A model generated the notes under the pieces. It did no database searches. It worked only from the letters and a program-made list of their open reading frames with translations, and was not told where the DNA came from. This document shows, in pieces, positions 1 to 8,372 of a stretch of 35,384 nt of DNA (position 1 is the stretch's first letter; the number at the start of each line of letters is the position of its first letter). The translations under genes and the position numbers were made by a program. The DNA comes from Spirochaetes bacterium GWB1_27_13 (GTDB lineage Bacteria > Spirochaetota > GWE2-31-10 > MWDO01): assembly GCA_001829125.1 (NCBI GenBank), contig MIAN01000051.1, positions 7,067-42,450 of the forward strand, read 5' to 3'.

Positions 1-1
1 A

Positions 2-955
2 AACGGAAAACAGGTTACAGTTGTTGTTGAGCTTAAGGCAAGATTTGATGAGGCTCAAAATATAAACTGGGCAAAACAGCTCGAACAAGTTGGTTGTCAT
101 GTAATTTATGGTATTGTTGGTTTAAAAATACACTGTAAAGTTGCTTTAGTCGTTAGAGATGAAGAAGACGGTATTAAAAGGTATATTCATCTTTCTACTG
201 GAAATTATAATGATAAAACTGCAAAAATTTACACAGACATTAGTTTGTTTACAGCAAAAAAAACTTTTGGTAAAGATGCTTCTGCGATTTTTAACCTTTT
301 GACTGGCTACTCCGAGCCTCCAAGATGGCAAAAACTTGTTTCTGCACCATTAGATTTAAGAAATTTTTTTCTTGAGAAAATAGAAATGGAAAAAAATAAT
401 GTTAAAAATGGTGGTAAAGGTAAAATTATTGCAAAAATGAACTCATTAGTTGATACAAAAGTAATTGAGGCTTTATATGATGCTTCAAAAGCAGGTGTTC
501 AAATTCAACTAATTATTAGGGGAATGTGCTGTTTAAAGCCAAATGTTTCTAATTTAAGCGAAAATATATCAGTTATTAGCATAGTAGACAAATTTTTAGA
601 ACATTCGAGGATTTATTATTTTTATAATGGTGGAAATGAGAATATATATGTAGCAAGTGCTGACTGGATGGAAAGAAATTTTGATAGAAGAATTGAATTA
701 TTGTTTCCGATAGAGGATGAAGACCTTAAAAAAGAAATTTTAACGATATTAAAAATAAGCTTATCTGATAATGTAAAAGCAAGAATTTTACAATCCGATG
801 GCAGATATACAAGGAAAAAACCAGATTCTGATAAGATTATTAGGAGTCAGGTAGAATTTTATCATTATCTAGCAGAAAAAAATATCGAAAAAAAAACAAG
901 TGAAACCCTTTTTATACCACGAAAAAACCCAGATGAAGAAGAAAAGATTTTGTAG
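2..955 (+). CDS. ppk: Polyphosphate kinase 1, C-terminal part (5' end outside window)
   Basis: Polyphosphate kinase makes long-chain polyphosphate from ATP, reversibly, by way of a phosphohistidine. The open frame enters from the left edge, so the N-terminal half is missing. The visible part covers the two C-terminal phospholipase-D-like domains. The stretch VELKARFDEAQN is typical of PPK1. The phosphorylated histidine is expected at the His codon 131-133 (context LKIHCKVALVV), followed by HLSTGNYN. The second conserved histidine is in FLEHSRIYYF (His codon 602-604). The stop is TAG at 953-955. The gene converges on the minus-strand genes to its right. Those include a pyrophosphatase, so polyphosphate and pyrophosphate metabolism were probably neighbours before the KAP gene came to lie between them. 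The family call is secure; only the missing 5' part is unknown. Confidence 0.96.
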   Translation, partial: NGKQVTVVVELKARFDEAQNINWAKQLEQVGCHVIYGIVGLKIHCKVALVVRDEEDGIKRYIHLSTGNYNDKTAKIYTDISLFTAKKTFGKDASAIFNLLTGYSEPPRWQKLVSAPLDLRNFFLEKIEMEKNNVKNGGKGKIIAKMNSLVDTKVIEALYDASKAGVQIQLIIRGMCCLKPNVSNLSENISVISIVDKFLEHSRIYYFYNGGNENIYVASADWMERNFDRRIELLFPIEDEDLKKEILTILKISLSDNVKARILQSDGRYTRKKPDSDKIIRSQVEFYHYLAEKNIEKKTSETLFIPRKNPDEEEKIL

Positions 956-1265
956 GTGATTGAGAGCTAAAAAACGCATTTTCTTTATATTTTATATCTA
1001 ATTTGGTTAAAATTAAGACTATGGGAAAGAATTTTGATGTGAGCAAGTGGCAAATACCTTTTATTTCATTAGAGTAGAAAAAATTTCATTATTTTAATAA
1101 ATTTCATGTAATAAAATTAACTCAATGGAGAATTTTATCACTCCATCTCCCTAAAAATCTTAGCCATTTATTTATCATCTGTCGCTAAAAATTGCTCTTT
1201 ATTATCTGATTTTGATAAGTCTAAGAGGAAATAGGTAATTTAGAGTAATTTTTATTAATTTATTA
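956..1265. other. Intergenic region between convergent genes
   Basis: This 310-base gap separates the ppk stop from the KAP gene stop. I see no convincing gene and no classic terminator. The only local structure is a short inverted repeat, ATGGAG (1125-1130) and CTCCAT (1141-1146), with a 10-base loop and no T-tract directly behind it. Base composition matches the surroundings. Confidence 0.6.
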
Positions 1266-4200
1266 TCAATAAATATGTCTAAAGGAAAATCTTGATATAA
1301 TATATGCTAATTCTTTTAGGTTAACAATTTCTATATTATTTATTTCATTAATATTATTATTTAAAAAATATTTTATATTTTCAAGTTCTTCAATTGCTTT
1401 GTCTACTTCATTTGTACTTTCTTTAATTTTTTCTTCATTAAAACTATTTATAAAATCATTAAAATTTATTTCATCGACATTTTCTTTTTCTATCATATTA
1501 AAAAATATTACCGAAAAAGAAGGCGAGCCAATAATTATAGCAAGTAATATTAATACTTCTTTATAATTATTTTCAGATTTATACCATTCACTATTTGATT
1601 TTATTAATCTATAAATATTTATAAATCTTTTTAATGATCTTGGAGAATCTCCTATAATAGGGGATATTAATTTTATGAAATTAACTTCATTATCTATTAG
1701 TTTCAAAAGTTTAGGATTTTTATTTTCATTTATTATACTTTCATTTTGTATTTTTTCTTTTTCTCTAATATTGATACTTGAAGTTGTTGTTTCATTTTTA
1801 TTATTTGTTTTGGATGATTCAGTGACCATAATTGATTTATTTTCAATATCTTTTTCTAATAATCCTTCAATATATTTTAATTTTACATCATTTTGAATAG
1901 GTTTTAATTTGAATGGTATTTGAAAAATTTTTTCGAGGTAATCAAAAGGAGTTGCACTTCCCTTTAACTCCATAAAAAATTCTGACTTTGCAAGATTATC
2001 ATCTGTTTTCACCATTAAATTAAATTTTTCTAAAAGAGATTTAGATATCCATCTTGCATCTACTCCAACTACAACAATAAATAAAGGAAATGCTAGAATT
2101 AAATGAATAGCTTGTAAAACATTTATTACAATATCAGAAGGGCATCTATCAAGATCATCTATAAATAAAATAATTCTTTCAATTTTTTTATCGCAGTTAA
2201 AGATTTTACCATTTTTTAAAATTTGAGATAATTTTTCTTTATCTTCTTTAGTTACATATCCTAATTTGTAGATAGCTAATTTTTTTTCATAAGATTTTAA
2301 AGCTAATTCTTTTTCGTGTTTTTCTAAATTATTTAAAAAAGATTGAAATTTATTTGTTTCAAATTGTTTTGGAATATTAACATAATCAATAAAATAGTTT
2401 TTTATATCATTCTTGGGAATACTTTTAAATTTATATCCTATAGATTTTAAGAATTTATAAATATATTTATACTCTTTTCTCTTTAAATTTTTTTTTAAGA
2501 TGTATTTCCTTTTGAAGTATTTTTTTTTGTAATATTTATTAATTATATTTTCTTCTTTAGAAGTCTTAAATGTTTTTGTATATGGATCATAAATAGATAT
2601 ATCTTTATATTCATTATATTTCCTAAATGTTTTTGTCTCTATATCATAAGTAGATGTATCTTTATATTTATCACTTGAGAGTTTTTCTTTAATATAATTA
2701 TTATAATCTTTAGAACTTATTTCAAAAGGTGGCATTCTTATATTTTCAATGATTAATATATTATTATCTTTTTCTCTTTTATATATTCTTTTAAGATATT
2801 CTTTTTCTTCTTTATTTTTAATTTTATTTAAAATACCTTTTTTAAAAACTTTTGCATTGATTTCATTTGGTATTTTTATTATATCGTATTTTAATAATAT
2901 TTTTTTTAATTCTTTTTCTTCTTCTATTTTTAAATTATCTATAAATATATATTGTTCTTCCATGTCATCATTTTTTTTATATATTTTTTTAATAAATTCT
3001 ATATCTTTTGGTTTTAATATTGGATTACTAATTATTTGATTATATAGAGAATTATCAATCTCAATTTGAATATTATCATATAAATATTCACTTAATTGTT
3101 CAAAATCTTTTCTTATTATAGAAATTATTCCAAGATGTTTTTGATAATCACAACTATTTAATCTTTTTTCTATAAAATTAGTTATTAATTTTCCTTTATT
3201 TATACTTGATATTTCTATCTCAATTTGACTTTCTTTTAATTTAGCCTCGAAAAATTTGTTTTTTGCATCATTTTCAATTTCAATTAGTTTATCATATTCT
3301 GCCTGCAATTCTTTTGTAGTTTTATTTTTTGAATATATATTTTTATAATTATTTAAAGTATTAATTGCTCTTGTTTTTAATTCTAATTTTTTTATAAATT
3401 CAATAAATGTATTAATAAAAGGAACAATTTTTAGAATAATTATAGATAATGGTGTTAAAATTGAAATTATAAAAAGAATAATTGTTTGTTGATTAAAGAT
3501 AAATATTAAAAATGATGAAATTATTACTAAAAATATAAATAATAAAATAATCTTATTTCTATTTTTAGATAATGAGAATAATTCTTTAATTTCTTTAATA
3601 AATTTATTAAATCCATCTTTATATTCTTTTATATCACTTATAATTGATTTTACTTTTTGGTTTATATCGCTATTAATTATTTCATCTTTTAAATTAGATA
3701 ATTCTTTAATAACTTTTTTATCAGTTAGAGTGGATTCAATTAATGATTGTATCATAATATTTACTTTATTTTCAGTAATCTTTTTTTGAATATCTGTTAG
3801 TTTTGATTCTGCAATTTTTCTTTCTTCTTCTGCTTCAAGTTTTATCCTTTTTACTGTTTCAAGATTATCATATAATTCTTTTTCTTTTTTTTCATCATTT
3901 GTTAATATTTTTAATTGAGTCGCTAATTCTTCAAATATATGACAAACAAGGCTTGCCCATAAATTTGTATCAATATAATGCCAAGCATTAAACTCTATCA
4001 AAGAAATATTCATACAATAGGCTGTTTGTTTTGAAACATAATCAATTAGATATAATTTTTGTATTATTTTATTTATTATTTTATCATCAATATTATTGTT
4101 TAATTCGTAAATATTTTCTTCTTCATTAATTTTATAATTTTCAAATAAATTTTTATCATCATTTTGTAATTTATTTAATATTTCATCTTCAAATTTATTT

Positions 4201-5363
4201 TTATCAATTTTATATATTATACTCTGGGCTTGATTACTCAATCTTTTAATTTCTTCTTTCATCTTATTCATAAAAAAACTTTTTCCAGAACCCCAATTAC
4301 CAAATAATCCTATTGATAATGGAGGCACTAAGTCTCTTGATGATACTAATCTTGAAAATGCAATAGTTTCTTTATTTCTATTTAGAAAATCTTCGCCTAA
4401 AGGTGAGTCAGATATATATCGGGGGCGTTTTTCAGAATCAAGAATAGTCTCTTTTTTCTTAACAACAATATTGATTAAATTAATAATAGTTTCAACTATA
4501 TCATCTGAATTTATATCATCTTTAAATTGTAATTTTTTAAAATCATTTATATCAATACCTTGATAAAATTTTTTATATTCTTCCCAATTACTTATTATTA
4601 TGGAATATAAAGTATCCGAGTTCTCATTTTTGTTGGTAATATGATTTAATGAAATTGGGAAAAAAGGTTTATTATATTTAGCATTATCTTTCATAAAATT
4701 GAAATAATCTAATCCTCTTTTTCTAGTGCCAATGATAATTATGGCAGAGGCATTTGATAAACAATTTTTATATGACTCAAACTCTGTGTTACTTGTAATT
4801 TTTATAGCATCATTAAATAAAGCATCTTCATTGTATAAATTTTGGAGAATAGCATTGTTTATATTATTAATATCCCATTTTTTATTTGTAATCATAGTAT
4901 TTCTAAATGAATTACTAATTATCTTATCAATACCTTTTTTTCTACAACTTGTTATTAAATAATAATCATTTAATGCTAATTTTTCTCCAATTTTTGCAGC
5001 AACATCATTTTCTATATTGGGCAAATTATCTGTAATACTTCCTAATATATGTATATATGGATAATTATTATCTTTATCTATTTCTGTTACAATAGGAGGG
5101 TTAATGTCCATATCTCTTAACTCAAATAATTTATCAATTTGAGTCTTAAAGTTTTGTTTTAATTTAATTAAAGCTTTATATAAATTAGTAAATTCAGGAA
5201 AGTTTCGTTCTATCTCATGAATCAAATCAGTAATTCGAGTTGAATAATCACCAAAATAAACATTTGAAATCTCAAGTTCTCTACACAAGTTATCAAAATC
5301 ATTTTCGTTTGAAAATTTGTCAATTAGAAACTTTTTTATTTCAAGTGTTATTTTATCAACCAT
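1266..5363 (-). CDS. KAP-family P-loop NTPase with adaptor-like and SLOG-like N-terminal domains
   Basis: This is a very large (1365 aa) putative conflict or signalling NTPase. Residues about 1-70 form a helical segment (FLIDKFSNENDFDNLCRELE) resembling effector-associated (EAD) adaptor domains. Residues about 95-290 look like a Rossmann SLOG domain: IHILGSI, AAKIGEKLALNDYYLITSC, then ASAIIIIGTRKRG and KPFFPISL. The KAP NTPase follows: Walker A GNWGSGKS at 355-362, a long coiled-coil insert, two strongly hydrophobic segments near 600-660, Walker B FIDDLDRCP near 1067-1075, and the KAP signature SPRSLKRFINIYRL near the C terminus. The start is the ATG at 5363, which has GGAG seven bases upstream; a TTG seven codons earlier has no such site. 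It stands alone on its strand between ppk and hppA. KAP NTPases are often membrane-anchored and occur in defence contexts. The KAP call is firm, SLOG likely, EAD tentative, defence role inferred. Confidence 0.85.
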   Translation of the reverse strand: MVDKITLEIKKFLIDKFSNENDFDNLCRELEISNVYFGDYSTRITDLIHEIERNFPEFTNLYKALIKLKQNFKTQIDKLFELRDMDINPPIVTEIDKDNNYPYIHILGSITDNLPNIENDVAAKIGEKLALNDYYLITSCRKKGIDKIISNSFRNTMITNKKWDINNINNAILQNLYNEDALFNDAIKITSNTEFESYKNCLSNASAIIIIGTRKRGLDYFNFMKDNAKYNKPFFPISLNHITNKNENSDTLYSIIISNWEEYKKFYQGIDINDFKKLQFKDDINSDDIVETIINLINIVVKKKETILDSEKRPRYISDSPLGEDFLNRNKETIAFSRLVSSRDLVPPLSIGLFGNWGSGKSFFMNKMKEEIKRLSNQAQSIIYKIDKNKFEDEILNKLQNDDKNLFENYKINEEENIYELNNNIDDKIINKIIQKLYLIDYVSKQTAYCMNISLIEFNAWHYIDTNLWASLVCHIFEELATQLKILTNDEKKEKELYDNLETVKRIKLEAEEERKIAESKLTDIQKKITENKVNIMIQSLIESTLTDKKVIKELSNLKDEIINSDINQKVKSIISDIKEYKDGFNKFIKEIKELFSLSKNRNKIILLFIFLVIISSFLIFIFNQQTIILFIISILTPLSIIILKIVPFINTFIEFIKKLELKTRAINTLNNYKNIYSKNKTTKELQAEYDKLIEIENDAKNKFFEAKLKESQIEIEISSINKGKLITNFIEKRLNSCDYQKHLGIISIIRKDFEQLSEYLYDNIQIEIDNSLYNQIISNPILKPKDIEFIKKIYKKNDDMEEQYIFIDNLKIEEEKELKKILLKYDIIKIPNEINAKVFKKGILNKIKNKEEKEYLKRIYKREKDNNILIIENIRMPPFEISSKDYNNYIKEKLSSDKYKDTSTYDIETKTFRKYNEYKDISIYDPYTKTFKTSKEENIINKYYKKKYFKRKYILKKNLKRKEYKYIYKFLKSIGYKFKSIPKNDIKNYFIDYVNIPKQFETNKFQSFLNNLEKHEKELALKSYEKKLAIYKLGYVTKEDKEKLSQILKNGKIFNCDKKIERIILFIDDLDRCPSDIVINVLQAIHLILAFPLFIVVVGVDARWISKSLLEKFNLMVKTDDNLAKSEFFMELKGSATPFDYLEKIFQIPFKLKPIQNDVKLKYIEGLLEKDIENKSIMVTESSKTNNKNETTTSSINIREKEKIQNESIINENKNPKLLKLIDNEVNFIKLISPIIGDSPRSLKRFINIYRLIKSNSEWYKSENNYKEVLILLAIIIGSPSFSVIFFNMIEKENVDEINFNDFINSFNEEKIKESTNEVDKAIEELENIKYFLNNNINEINNIEIVNLKELAYIISRFSFRHIY
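2568..2681 (-). repeat. Two-copy 57-bp tandem duplication inside the KAP gene
   Basis: Two imperfect units begin at 2568 and 2625, both opening with AAATGTTTTTGT on the + strand. They encode YKDTSTYDIETKTF and YKDISIYDPYTKTF. The period is 57 bp (19 codons), so the frame is kept. The duplication lies in the charged insert between Walker A and Walker B. Confidence 0.75.
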
Positions 5364-5476
5364 ATTAAGACTCCAATTTCTCAATATATTATAAAATATT
5401 ATATGATTTTGGTAAATTATTTTATAAAAAAATATTATTTTATAACAAAAAATAGTTATTCAAGAATATTGTAGAT

Positions 5477-5508
5477 AAAAAAGCGACATTCGCGAATGTC
5501 ACTTTTTT
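5477..5508. terminator. Perfect palindromic hairpin with A and T flanks
   Basis: GACATTCGCGAATGTC (5485-5500) is a perfect 16-base palindrome. It is flanked by AAAAAAG on the left and CTTTTTT on the right, so it can act as an intrinsic terminator in either direction. It lies about 115 bases upstream of the KAP start and below the dedicated hppA terminator. It could be a second barrier isolating the KAP gene from hppA transcription. Confidence 0.6.
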
Positions 5509-5555
5509 ATATTGTTTTTCTTCTAATAAAGATATTTAAAACCTGAATTTTACAT

Positions 5556-5590
5556 AAAAAAAATGAACCAACGATAAAAACCGTTGGTTC
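5556..5590 (-). terminator. Rho-independent terminator of hppA
   Basis: The stem GAACCAACG (5565-5573) pairs with CGTTGGTTC (5582-5590) around an eight-base A-rich loop. On the minus strand it is followed by eight U (A-run 5556-5563). It starts ten bases after the hppA stop codon. Confidence 0.9.
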
Positions 5591-5599
5591 AAAAGTTTT

Positions 5600-7930
5600 T
5601 TATTTAAAAATATTTTGAATTAATTTAATTATTGCTTGATTTAGTCCAATACAAGTACCAACAAATACAATACTAACCATACTCATTAGTTTTAGAAGGA
5701 TATTTATACAAGGACCAGATGTGTCTTTAAATGGGTCGCCGACAGTATCACCAACAACTGCTGCTTTATGAGCATCGCTTTTTTTACCACCGTGTTTTCC
5801 GCTTTCGATATATTTTTTTGCATTATCCCAAGCCCCACCAGAGTTAGCCATCATAATAGCAAGTACAAATCCACTAACCAAAGAGCCAGCGAGTAAAGCC
5901 AAAACTGTAGCAGGTCCAAAAATTATTCCAATAAAAATAGGAGTTGATACAGCCATTAATGAAGGAACGATCATTTCCCTTTGAGCACCTACTGTACTTA
6001 TTTGTACACATCGTGCGTAGTCTGGTTTTTCTGTACCTTCGAGGATTCCCTTTTTCTCTTTAAATTGTCTTCTAACTTCTTCAACCATAGCCTTTGCTGC
6101 ACGACCTACCGCACCCATTGACATAGCAGAAAAAATAAAAGGCAAAACTGCACCTATAAAAAGCCCAACTAAAACCATTGGATCAAGAATATTCTCACTC
6201 AAAAAATATGCACCACTTTTTAGAGGTATAATAAAAGAATTATAACCAAAACTTGTAGCTTTATTAAATGATTCTACCCAAACTGCTGAATGTGCTGCAT
6301 CAAGTTTTAAACTCTCAAGTATTTTGTTACCGTATTCTGCAAGTAAGGCTAAGGCTGTTAATGCAGCACTACCTATTGCAAAGCCTTTTCCAGTAGCCGC
6401 TGTTGTGTTACCCAAAGCGTCCAAAGCATCAGTTTTTTTTCTTACTTCTGGGTTCATTTCTGCCATCTCTGCAATACCACCAGCATTATCGGCAACAGGT
6501 CCATAAGCATCGGTTGCAAGTGTAATGCCAAGTGTAGAAAGCATTCCTACAGCTGCTAAACCTATGCCATAAAGTCCAAGATTCCCTGCACCAGCAAAGA
6601 AGTAAGCAGCAAGTGTCCCCAAAACTATTGTAACTACTGGTATCCAAGTTGACATCATACCTAAAGCGAGTCCACCAATAATTACAGTTGCAGGACCAGT
6701 TAAAGCTGTATCAGCAAGATTTTTTGTTGGTTTATAGTGATCTGAGGTAAAATATTCTGTGAAATAACCAATTATATTACCAGCAACTAAACCTGCCATT
6801 ATAGAGCCCCAAAGTCCGATTGATTTGATACCCAAAAGTCCCCATACAACAAAAAAAGATACAACTGCGATTAGTATAGTACTAAAATATATACCAGTCC
6901 TTAATGCTCTAAGTAAAGTCTTTTGTGTAGCATCGTCTTTTGCTTTAACAAGGAATGTTCCTGCAATAGAACAGAGTACACCAACTACCGCAATAACAAC
7001 TGGAAGCTGGATGTATTTTAATATTGTATTAATGTCACTTCCTGCCATAGTCACAGCAGCGACAGCCCCCAAAGCCATAGTTGCAACAATTGAGCCAACA
7101 TAACTTTCGTAGAGGTCTGCACCCATTCCAGCTACATCGCCAACATTATCACCAACATTATCTGCAATTGTAGCAGGGTTACGAGGATCATCTTCTGGGA
7201 TACCAGCCTCAACTTTACCAACTAAATCTGCTCCAACATCAGCAGCTTTTGTATAAATACCGCCACCAAGTCTTGCAAATAATGCCATAGTAGAAGCACC
7301 CATACCAAAAGTAATCATAATAGGAGGAATTTCTTCTGGGCTTACAATACCAAGACCTAAAGGCATAAAAACATACCTAAGTAAAATCCACCATAAAGCC
7401 AGATCAAAAAGTCCCAAACCTACTACAACCATTCCCATAACTGTTCCAGAGTTAAAAGCAACTCTTAAACCAGAGTTAAGGTTTATACTTGCAGCTTGTG
7501 CTGTTCTGCAATTTGCTTTTGTTGCTATTTTCATTCCTATAAAGCCTGCAAGACCTGAGAAAAATCCACCAGTAATAAAAGCAATAGGAACAAAAACAGA
7601 AAGCCATCTTTCACCAGTAATATTAGGTAAAATCCATGCAATAAATCCAAGTATAAAGAATAAAACAATAAAGAATATTCCAACAACTTTATATTGTTGT
7701 CTTAAGTATGCCATAGCACCTTCTTGAACATACTTAGAAATTTCTTTCATTTTATCAGTACCAGGGTCTTTTTTTAGAATGCCAAGTGCAAGAATCAAGG
7801 CAAAAACTAAAGCACAAAGCGAACCAAGTCCTGTTAAAAACATTAAATCAATTCCGCCAGTATTATTTGATTCTGCAAATAAACTGGCTGGAAGTAAAGC
7901 AAAAAATAATAAAAAGATTTTTTTATTCAT
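5600..7930 (-). CDS. hppA: K+-dependent membrane-bound pyrophosphatase (H+ or Na+ pumping)
   Basis: This integral membrane pump couples PPi hydrolysis to ion export across the cytoplasmic membrane. At 776 aa it fits the family, with many hydrophobic segments. The substrate-binding motif [20 protein letters not shown] and the following [20 protein letters not shown] are intact, as is the C-terminal half ([26 protein letters not shown]). The signature [10 protein letters not shown] begins at Gly507. Ala511 and Gly514 occupy the positions that are Lys and Thr in K+-independent enzymes, so this is the K+-dependent type. I cannot decide H+ versus Na+ transport from the sequence. The N terminus ([16 protein letters not shown]) looks like a signal peptide ahead of the first core helix. 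The ribosome binding site is AAGGGGG, five bases before the ATG. The gene is monocistronic, with a strong terminator. Confidence 0.97.
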   Translation of the reverse strand: MNKKIFLLFFALLPASLFAESNNTGGIDLMFLTGLGSLCALVFALILALGILKKDPGTDKMKEISKYVQEGAMAYLRQQYKVVGIFFIVLFFILGFIAWILPNITGERWLSVFVPIAFITGGFFSGLAGFIGMKIATKANCRTAQAASINLNSGLRVAFNSGTVMGMVVVGLGLFDLALWWILLRYVFMPLGLGIVSPEEIPPIMITFGMGASTMALFARLGGGIYTKAADVGADLVGKVEAGIPEDDPRNPATIADNVGDNVGDVAGMGADLYESYVGSIVATMALGAVAAVTMAGSDINTILKYIQLPVVIAVVGVLCSIAGTFLVKAKDDATQKTLLRALRTGIYFSTILIAVVSFFVVWGLLGIKSIGLWGSIMAGLVAGNIIGYFTEYFTSDHYKPTKNLADTALTGPATVIIGGLALGMMSTWIPVVTIVLGTLAAYFFAGAGNLGLYGIGLAAVGMLSTLGITLATDAYGPVADNAGGIAEMAEMNPEVRKKTDALDALGNTTAATGKGFAIGSAALTALALLAEYGNKILESLKLDAAHSAVWVESFNKATSFGYNSFIIPLKSGAYFLSENILDPMVLVGLFIGAVLPFIFSAMSMGAVGRAAKAMVEEVRRQFKEKKGILEGTEKPDYARCVQISTVGAQREMIVPSLMAVSTPIFIGIIFGPATVLALLAGSLVSGFVLAIMMANSGGAWDNAKKYIESGKHGGKKSDAHKAAVVGDTVGDPFKDTSGPCINILLKLMSMVSIVFVGTCIGLNQAIIKLIQNIFK

Positions 7931-7956
7931 TATGTCCCCCTTATCAATTAAATACC

Positions 7957-7986
7957 ATTATAATAGAAAAATTTAAATTTTGTTAG
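7957..7986 (-). promoter_or_regulatory. Putative hppA promoter
   Basis: On the minus strand, TATAAT (7957-7962) is preceded by CTAACA (7981-7986) with an 18-base spacer. The -10 box is perfect and the -35 box matches four of six positions. The predicted leader is about 20 bases. Confidence 0.4.
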
Positions 7987-8100
7987 TTTTTTTTATAAAA
8001 TTTAAAAGTGTAATAAAATCTAAAAATATTTATATATATAGAAAAAAAATAAATAACATTTTAAAAAAGAAACAAATTTGTATCTATGAAAATATATTAT

Positions 8101-8349
8101 AATTACACAATTTAATCCGTACCAATCCGCGATAATCTGTGATAAATCCGTGTTATACTATTTTAATCTGTGTTAATCAGCGATAATTTGTGTTAATCTG
8201 TGTTATATTATTGACAATTTATAAATCCTATCTTATACTTTCTATTAATATATACCAAAAAGTTTTAAATTTAAATGAATATTGTTATTTTATATAATTA
8301 CACAATTTAATCTGTGTCAATCTATGGTAATCTGATTAATTAGTGTTAT
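8101..8349 (+). repeat. Two blocks of a 10-bp degenerate repeat (AATCYGTGTT) with shared leader
   Basis: This fills most of the 442-base gap between hppA and the receiver protein. Block 1 (8114-8207) and block 2 (8309-8349) are each built of units such as AATCCGCGAT, AATCTGTGAT and AATCTGTGTT repeating about every 10 bases. Both are preceded by the same 17 bases, AATTACACAATTTAATC (8101-8117 and 8296-8312), and both end in GTGTTAT. Related blocks occur elsewhere in the window. There are no spacers, so this is not CRISPR. Confidence 0.8.
8211..8239 (+). promoter_or_regulatory. Promoter of the triple-receiver gene
   Basis: TTGACA (8211-8216) and TATACT (8234-8239) have a 17-base spacer, an excellent sigma-70-type match. 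The -35 box starts three bases after the end of repeat block 1. Repeat block 2 would lie inside the roughly 125-base leader. Confidence 0.65.
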
Positions 8350-8372
8350 ATTGCAAATCTTAGGATTGTTTT

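Noticed and set aside
5364-5384. TTG start seven codons upstream of the KAP ATG
   Set aside because: The ATG at 5363 has GGAG at ideal distance, and the sequence that would be added contains this ribosome site.
6324-7103. Open frames on the + strand within hppA
   Set aside because: They are shadows of the conserved pyrophosphatase reading frame, with no ribosome sites or recognisable domains.
8101-8349. Short regular repeats resembling a CRISPR array
   Set aside because: The units are about 10 bases, contiguous and degenerate, with no unique spacers and no cas genes nearby.
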